Shown here piece by piece: positions 59,691 to 64,000 of a DNA stretch of 64,000 nucleotides. How positions within the stretch are numbered: position 1 is the stretch's first letter; every line of letters begins with the position of its first letter. This stretch comes from Boswellia sacra (taxonomy: Eukaryota > Streptophyta > Magnoliopsida > Sapindales > Burseraceae): NCBI GenBank assembly GCA_013180625.2, contig SNVD02015926.1, positions 58,509 to 122,508 of the forward strand, written 5' to 3'. The position numbers and the translations under genes were made by a program. Below the pieces are notes generated by a model. It searched no databases. It was not told the origin of the DNA and saw only the letters and a program-made list of their open reading frames with translations.

Positions 59691-59930
59691 CTACAATCAA
59701 CATTCAAGGAGTAACTTTTTGGTACCCAAAAATTCTTGGGTCCTTGGGGGTTAGTTATGGTACTTTTTGGAACCCATATTTGTTTCAAATTAGGATTTCT
59801 CTTAATATAGCAAGAATGCATATTGTGTCCTTTTCTAACATGAATGATTAGGATTATTCCTAAAAGATGCATGAGCAAAATAATTTTTAAAATACTTTTG
59901 ATTTTTATGAGTTTTATATCCTAAACCTCT

Positions 59931-61050
59931 TTAATCAAAAACACACCTTTGGTTTTGTAACATAGAATTCAAATTTTTTGTGCTTTTTGTAAGACTATCA
60001 ACAATATTTCTTAAGTCATTATTTTCCTTTTTCAAAATAACATTTTCTTTCTCTAATTTATCAAAATCCTTTTGTTTTAAAATCTCATTTTCAGTTTTTA
60101 AAAAATATATTTGACTTTCCAAACTTTCAAAATCTTTTTGCTTTAAAATTTCATTTTCATTTCTAAAGCTTCATTTATTTCTACCAACTCTTCTAATTGA
60201 GATAACATGATTTTTGACTTCTTTTTGAAAGCATTGATTTTTGAATTTTGTTTATCAACTTTCACATGTAAATTTTGGAATGCTTCAAGTAATTCATCAT
60301 ATGAAAGCTTAGAATCATGGTTTTGAATACTTATCTCATTTTCTCTTAAAGCCATGAAGCACATGTTTGCCACTTTGCAATCTTCTTCTTCATTCTCCTT
60401 CAAGGTGATTTCATGAGTCATGAGAGAACCCATAAGTTCTTCTAATGGTAGTTTGGTGAAGTCCTTTGCTTCTTGAATTGCCGTCACCTTTGTCTCCCAA
60501 GATTTTGGTAGACACCTAAGAATCTTTCTCACCATTTCAACATTAGAATAAGATTTACCAAGAGATTCAAACTATTAATAATATCCGTAAATCTAGTAAA
60601 CATTTCAGAAATTGATTCATCCGATTTCATCTTAAAAAGCTCATAACTATGAACTAGCATACTAATTTTAGATTCTTTAACTTGACTAGTTCCTTCATGA
60701 GTTACTTCAAGTGTGTGCCATATTTCTTGTGCCGTAGAACAAGTAGATATTCTATTAAACTCATTTCTATCTAGAGCACAATACAACACATTCATAGCTT
60801 TAGCATTCAAACTCAATTTCTTTTTATCATCTTCACTAAACTCTTTAGGTTCTTTAAGCATGCATTCCCCATTTTCAATTTTGGTATGAACAAAAGGTCC
60901 TTCCAAAACAATAGACCACAAATCATAATCAAAAGATTTCAAGAAAATACTCATTCTAGTTTTCCAATAAGAGTAATCACTTCCATTAAAAAATGGAGGT
61001 CTAAAGATAGAAAGTCCCTCAACATATGAAGTTGAATTAAAAGTTGCCAT
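59931..61050 (-). pseudogene. gag: Copia-D gag with zinc-knuckle region missing
   Basis: The start at 61050 (MATFNSTSYVEG) lies about 40 bases after the primer site. The N-terminal capsid part (NGSDYSYWKTRM, QEIWHTLEVTHEGTSQVKE) is open to 60529. A shift near 60540 leads to MVRKILRCLPKSW and LEELMGSLMTHEITLKENEE. The frame then passes directly to VANMCFMALRENE. In relatives a long basic stretch with a CX2CX4HX4C knuckle lies between these, so it appears deleted. A coiled coil (60122-59931) follows. A second knuckle near 59830 is also damaged (only RKGHNMHSC remains). Confidence 0.85.
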
Positions 61051-61091
61051 AGCTCAAAAATCGGTTAAGATTTAAAAAATTGAGCAACCTT

Positions 61092-61103
61092 GCTCTGATA
61101 CCA
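61092..61103 (-). other. Copia-D primer binding site
   Basis: Minus-strand TGGTATCAGAGC, exact match to the initiator tRNA-Met site, two bases inside the right LTR. Confidence 0.93.
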
Positions 61104-61105
61104 CT

Positions 61106-62759
61106 TGTTGACCCAGGTATGACAACCCAAGAGGGGGGGTGAATTGGGTTTTATTTATCAAAACGAATTTATAAAACTTTTCTTGAAAGATAAAAATTAT
61201 TTAACTTTTTCTTTTGAGAATAGAAGTGAAGAAGATGAAAATAGAAGTTATCTAAGATGCAATCAAGAGAATAGCAATAATAAATAATCTCAAGTGCAAT
61301 TAAATGTAAAGAGTATAGGGATAGAGAAGTGCAAACTCAATTTACGGTATTCGGCACAAACCTTGCCTACGTCCACGGGCTCCTAGCTCCTCCAACAAGC
61401 TAGGCTTTCCACTAAGTTATAGATACTTTACCACTTGCTTGAGAACTCTTCACCAGACGTTTTTTCCTTTCAACTCTTGATACACACCACACCAAGAGTT
61501 CTTCTTGTTAACAACCTCACCAAGGACAGAGTTTCTCTCAAGGATATCTTTTTAATCCTTTACAGAAGAATCTCACTCTCCACACAATTATAGAACAAAG
61601 AAAATGTTTTTTACAACAAAAGTACAACTCCTTCAAAGAGTAGATAATAGATTAAAAGCTCTATAATCTTGATATTTCTCTTGGCTTTGTTTGCTTGATA
61701 AAATGCTTCTCTTGCCCTTGTTGAATGCATGGGAGAATGGCTCCTTTTATAGGCAAATGAGATGAACTTAATCAAGTGAAGACACCATCTCCAAATTTTT
61801 TGCCCACCATAAAAACCGTAATCTTGTCTGCCATTTTTGTCAATGTTCCGTTTGAAATTTGAAAATCTGTAAAACAAAAAAGATCTGTACATTTGAATAA
61901 GCTTTCCAACGCATCAAGAACCAAGTCATTTGGATATCTGTAGCTCACGATATGGCCAAAACACCATTCGGTCTCAAGTGACTGATTTTTCCTCCATGTG
62001 TCAGTCCACCGACTTGAATGATATTTCTGTCAGTCTTTCGTTTGAAATTTGAATTTCTTCAAAACATAAAAGATCTTCATATTTGAATAAGCTTTCCAAA
62101 ACATTAAGAATCAAGCAATTGGATATCTCTATCTTAAGATATGGCCAAAACACCATTCGGTGCTTATGTGAGTTGATTTTTCTTCTCTGTGTCAGTCCAC
62201 CGAATTTCATGTCAATTATGTCGGTCTTCCATTTGAAATTTAAATTTCTTCAAAACATATGAAATGTGGCCCATTAAGTCATCTTTCTAATGCCGCAAGA
62301 ATCAAGTCATTTTGATTTTTCTAGCTCAAGATATGTCCAAAAGAGTATTCGGTGCTCATGTCAGCTGCTTCCATTTGTCTTTCAACTTTCATGATGATTT
62401 GGACGATCTTACACTTAAAATTTGAATTTCTTTAAAACATATGAAATGTTATAAATTGAGTAAGCTTTCCAAAGGCTCAAGAATCACGTCATTTGGATAT
62501 TTGTAGAGATATATATGACCAATTGATTGAACATTGTTCATGTGTCACATTCCTTGAGTCAATCCTTGTTCTTAAACCTTGGTGCCTTTAACATGTAGTC
62601 TTCTCCTTAGCTTCAACACTTCATTTTAATAAGCCTCTTCTTGATTTTAAAATTAATTTAATGATCTTACTCTTGCACATAAATAAACATGTTAGTAAAT
62701 CTCAATTAATCAATGTGTATTGTTATCATCAAAATTGTCATGTAGCCTTAGGGCTAACA
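61106..62759 (-). repeat. LTR shared by Copia-D (5' LTR) and Copia-E (3' LTR)
   Basis: 1,654 bp, TGTTGACCCAGG ... GGGCTAACA. On its left is the primer site and gag of Copia-D; on its right the polypurine tract of Copia-E. Confidence 0.88.
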
Positions 62760-64000
62760 ATCTCCCCCTTTTTGATGATGACAAACCATTGATTGCTTTA
62801 AAATAATATTTAAATCAAGAATGAAAATAAAATCAAGAATAAATAAAAATTTGGCACTTGTTATGAATATAAGCAATCCAACCATTTCTCCCCCTTTTGT
62901 TATCATCAAAAAGATATAATCAAAATAATTACTCCCCCTAAATATATTCTCCCCCTTAACATATGCTACCATTCAAAGATTATCATATAAAAGCAAAATT
63001 AAGCATATCCAATATGTCTAATTCTTTTCTAATTATGCAAAATCTATCTTGACTAAGGGGTTTATTTGTTGAAAAAAAAATTTTTGTTTTAAAAAAGTTC
63101 TCACTTGTTTTTCAAATTGACAAGCATCACAAATCTTGTTATTTTCAAATTTTATTTTTGGAAGACCATCAACAAATCATTTTTAGAAAATTTTGAAATT
63201 GTGTCCATGCTAGCATGACCTAACCTTCTATGCCATAACCAAGTATCATGATTAACAATGAAACAATTTTCTACATGATCATTAACATCAATATCAATTG
63301 TATATTACCAACAAATAATGTCCTATTGTTACTAACATCCTTAATCACACATCTATTAGGCTCAAAAGCAACAAAATACCCTTTATCACACAATTGACTA
63401 ATGCTAATCAAATCATGTTTTAAACCATTACCAAGCAAAATATTTTCAATGATAAGTGAAGAAGAGTTACCAATATCACCATGTTCGATTACCCTTCCTT
63501 TGGCATTATCACCGAAGGTCATATATCCTCCTTTCTTCATGATTAATCTTGAGAAACTTTGGAGGCATCTCCGGTCATTAATGCCTTGAGCATCCACTAT
63601 CTAAGTACCACTTGTGTTTTGCCACTCCTTTGTCTCTACAAAATTCAACATTAAAAGAGCGACTTTTTGGTAACCAAATGGTTTTCTTGGGTCCTTTGGG
63701 GTTAGTTTTGGTACTTTTTGGAACCCATATTTGTTTCAAATTAGGATTTCTCTTAATATAGCAAGAATGCACTTTGTGTCCTTTTCTTCCACAATAAGTA
63801 CATGAATGATTAGGATTATTCCTAGAAGATGCATGGGCAAAATAATTTTTAAAATACTTTTGATTTTTTATGAGTTTTATATCCTAAACCTCTTTTATCA
63901 AAAACACAGCTTTGGTTTTGTAACATAGAATTCAAATTTTTTGTGCTTTTTGTAAAACTATCAACAATATTTCTTAAGTCATTATTTTCCTTTTTCAAAA
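62760..64000 (-). mobile_element. Copia-E internal region, partial (runs off the window)
   Basis: It starts with polypurine tracts (TCTCCCCCTTTTTG at 62761 and copies near 62890, 62932 and 62950) and the 3' non-coding region as in Copia-D. At about 63060 it jumps from the RNase H end directly to the integrase zinc-binding region, lacking about 2.4 kb (most of RNase H, RT and integrase). Pre-integrase and protease follow (63150-63610) with LISISQLCDKGYF and WYLDSGCSRH. Then comes an intact knuckle CTYCGRKGHKVHSC near 63775-63815 and the beginning of the gag coiled-coil region. Confidence 0.85.
63271..63815 (-). pseudogene. pol: Copia-E protease and second zinc knuckle remnant
   Basis: Minus-strand frames carry the knuckle (CX2CX4HX4C intact), KRNPNLKQIWVPKST, and the protease active site DSG in WYLDSGCSRH (about 63580-63610). 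After a shift come GGYMTFGDNAKGRV, GLKHDLISISQLCDKGYF and RCVIKDVSNN. A small deletion near 63300 removes part of the following segment relative to Copia-D. It cannot give a full polyprotein. Confidence 0.8.

Larger units (their letters stand above)
54539..62759 (-). mobile_element. Copia-D, antisense Sirevirus-like element
   Basis: Left LTR 54539-56381, right LTR 61106-62759, with all coding on the minus strand between them. A perfect primer site (minus-strand TGGTATCAGAGC at 61092-61103) lies by the right LTR and a polypurine tract (56382-56395) by the left. Gag, protease, integrase, RT and RNase H are present in order but frameshifted. The sequence right of 62759 is again internal element sequence instead of flank, so its 5' LTR is shared with Copia-E. 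Confidence 0.9.

Noticed and set aside
1..64000. A novel defence, biosynthetic or other multi-gene system
   Set aside because: Apart from the receptor kinase, every supported coding stretch belongs to known transposon proteins or captured fragments. No group of unknown genes is present.

Overview
The window is nuclear DNA of a flowering plant, most likely a eudicot. It is AT-rich, its one intact gene has GT-AG introns, and most of the rest is nested plant retrotransposons (Ty1/copia, Ty3/gypsy) and DNA transposons (Mutator-like, CACTA, hAT-like). I cannot name the species. I saw no rRNA, tRNA or CRISPR array.

One host gene looks complete. It is an LRR receptor-like kinase of the pollen-receptor-kinase (LRR III) type at 19139-21867, with three exons whose splice phases give a clean 638-residue protein. 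Its kinase domain lacks the canonical HRD and DFG motifs, and its first intron carries a small MITE.

Layout. 1-413: right end of a CACTA-like element. 1176-10787: a Mutator-like element (MULE) split by Copia-A (1737-10190; 0.9 kb LTRs, perfect GTGTA target duplication, Sirevirus-like features, decayed gag-pol). 10884-14975: a second MULE containing about 12 copies of a ~163 bp tandem repeat. 15005-17557: an inverted-repeat element with an hAT-like insert. 17705-18358: a TRIM-like element. 19139-21867: the kinase gene. From 22546: LTR and gag of Copia-B, broken by three insertions. These are a Pack-MULE with a perfect 9 bp target duplication and a cytochrome c gene fragment (22890-25066), a 13.1 kb antisense Athila/Tat-like gypsy element (25810-38915, perfect GGTAT duplication), and a 2.3 kb dispersed repeat (about 39855-42165). 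The gypsy element itself holds another MULE (28358-31909, perfect ATTGATCAT duplication) and a CACTA element (35319-37159). 42512: start of another CACTA-like element. 43269-52021: Copia-C (CATAG duplication), interrupted by a CACTA element (44435-47563). 54539-64000: antisense Copia-D and partial Copia-E of the same family, joined through one shared LTR.

A 38 bp stretch inside the left LTR of Copia-D (55910-55947) is two head-to-head Tn5 mosaic ends. That matches a mate-pair library junction adapter, so it is an assembly artefact and not plant DNA.

I found no convincing new multi-gene system. The notable biology is transposon nesting and gene-fragment capture: a cytochrome c fragment that has lost its haem-binding motif, a tandem array inside a MULE, LTR elements recombined into a tandem, and a probable pseudokinase receptor with an overlapping upstream ORF.
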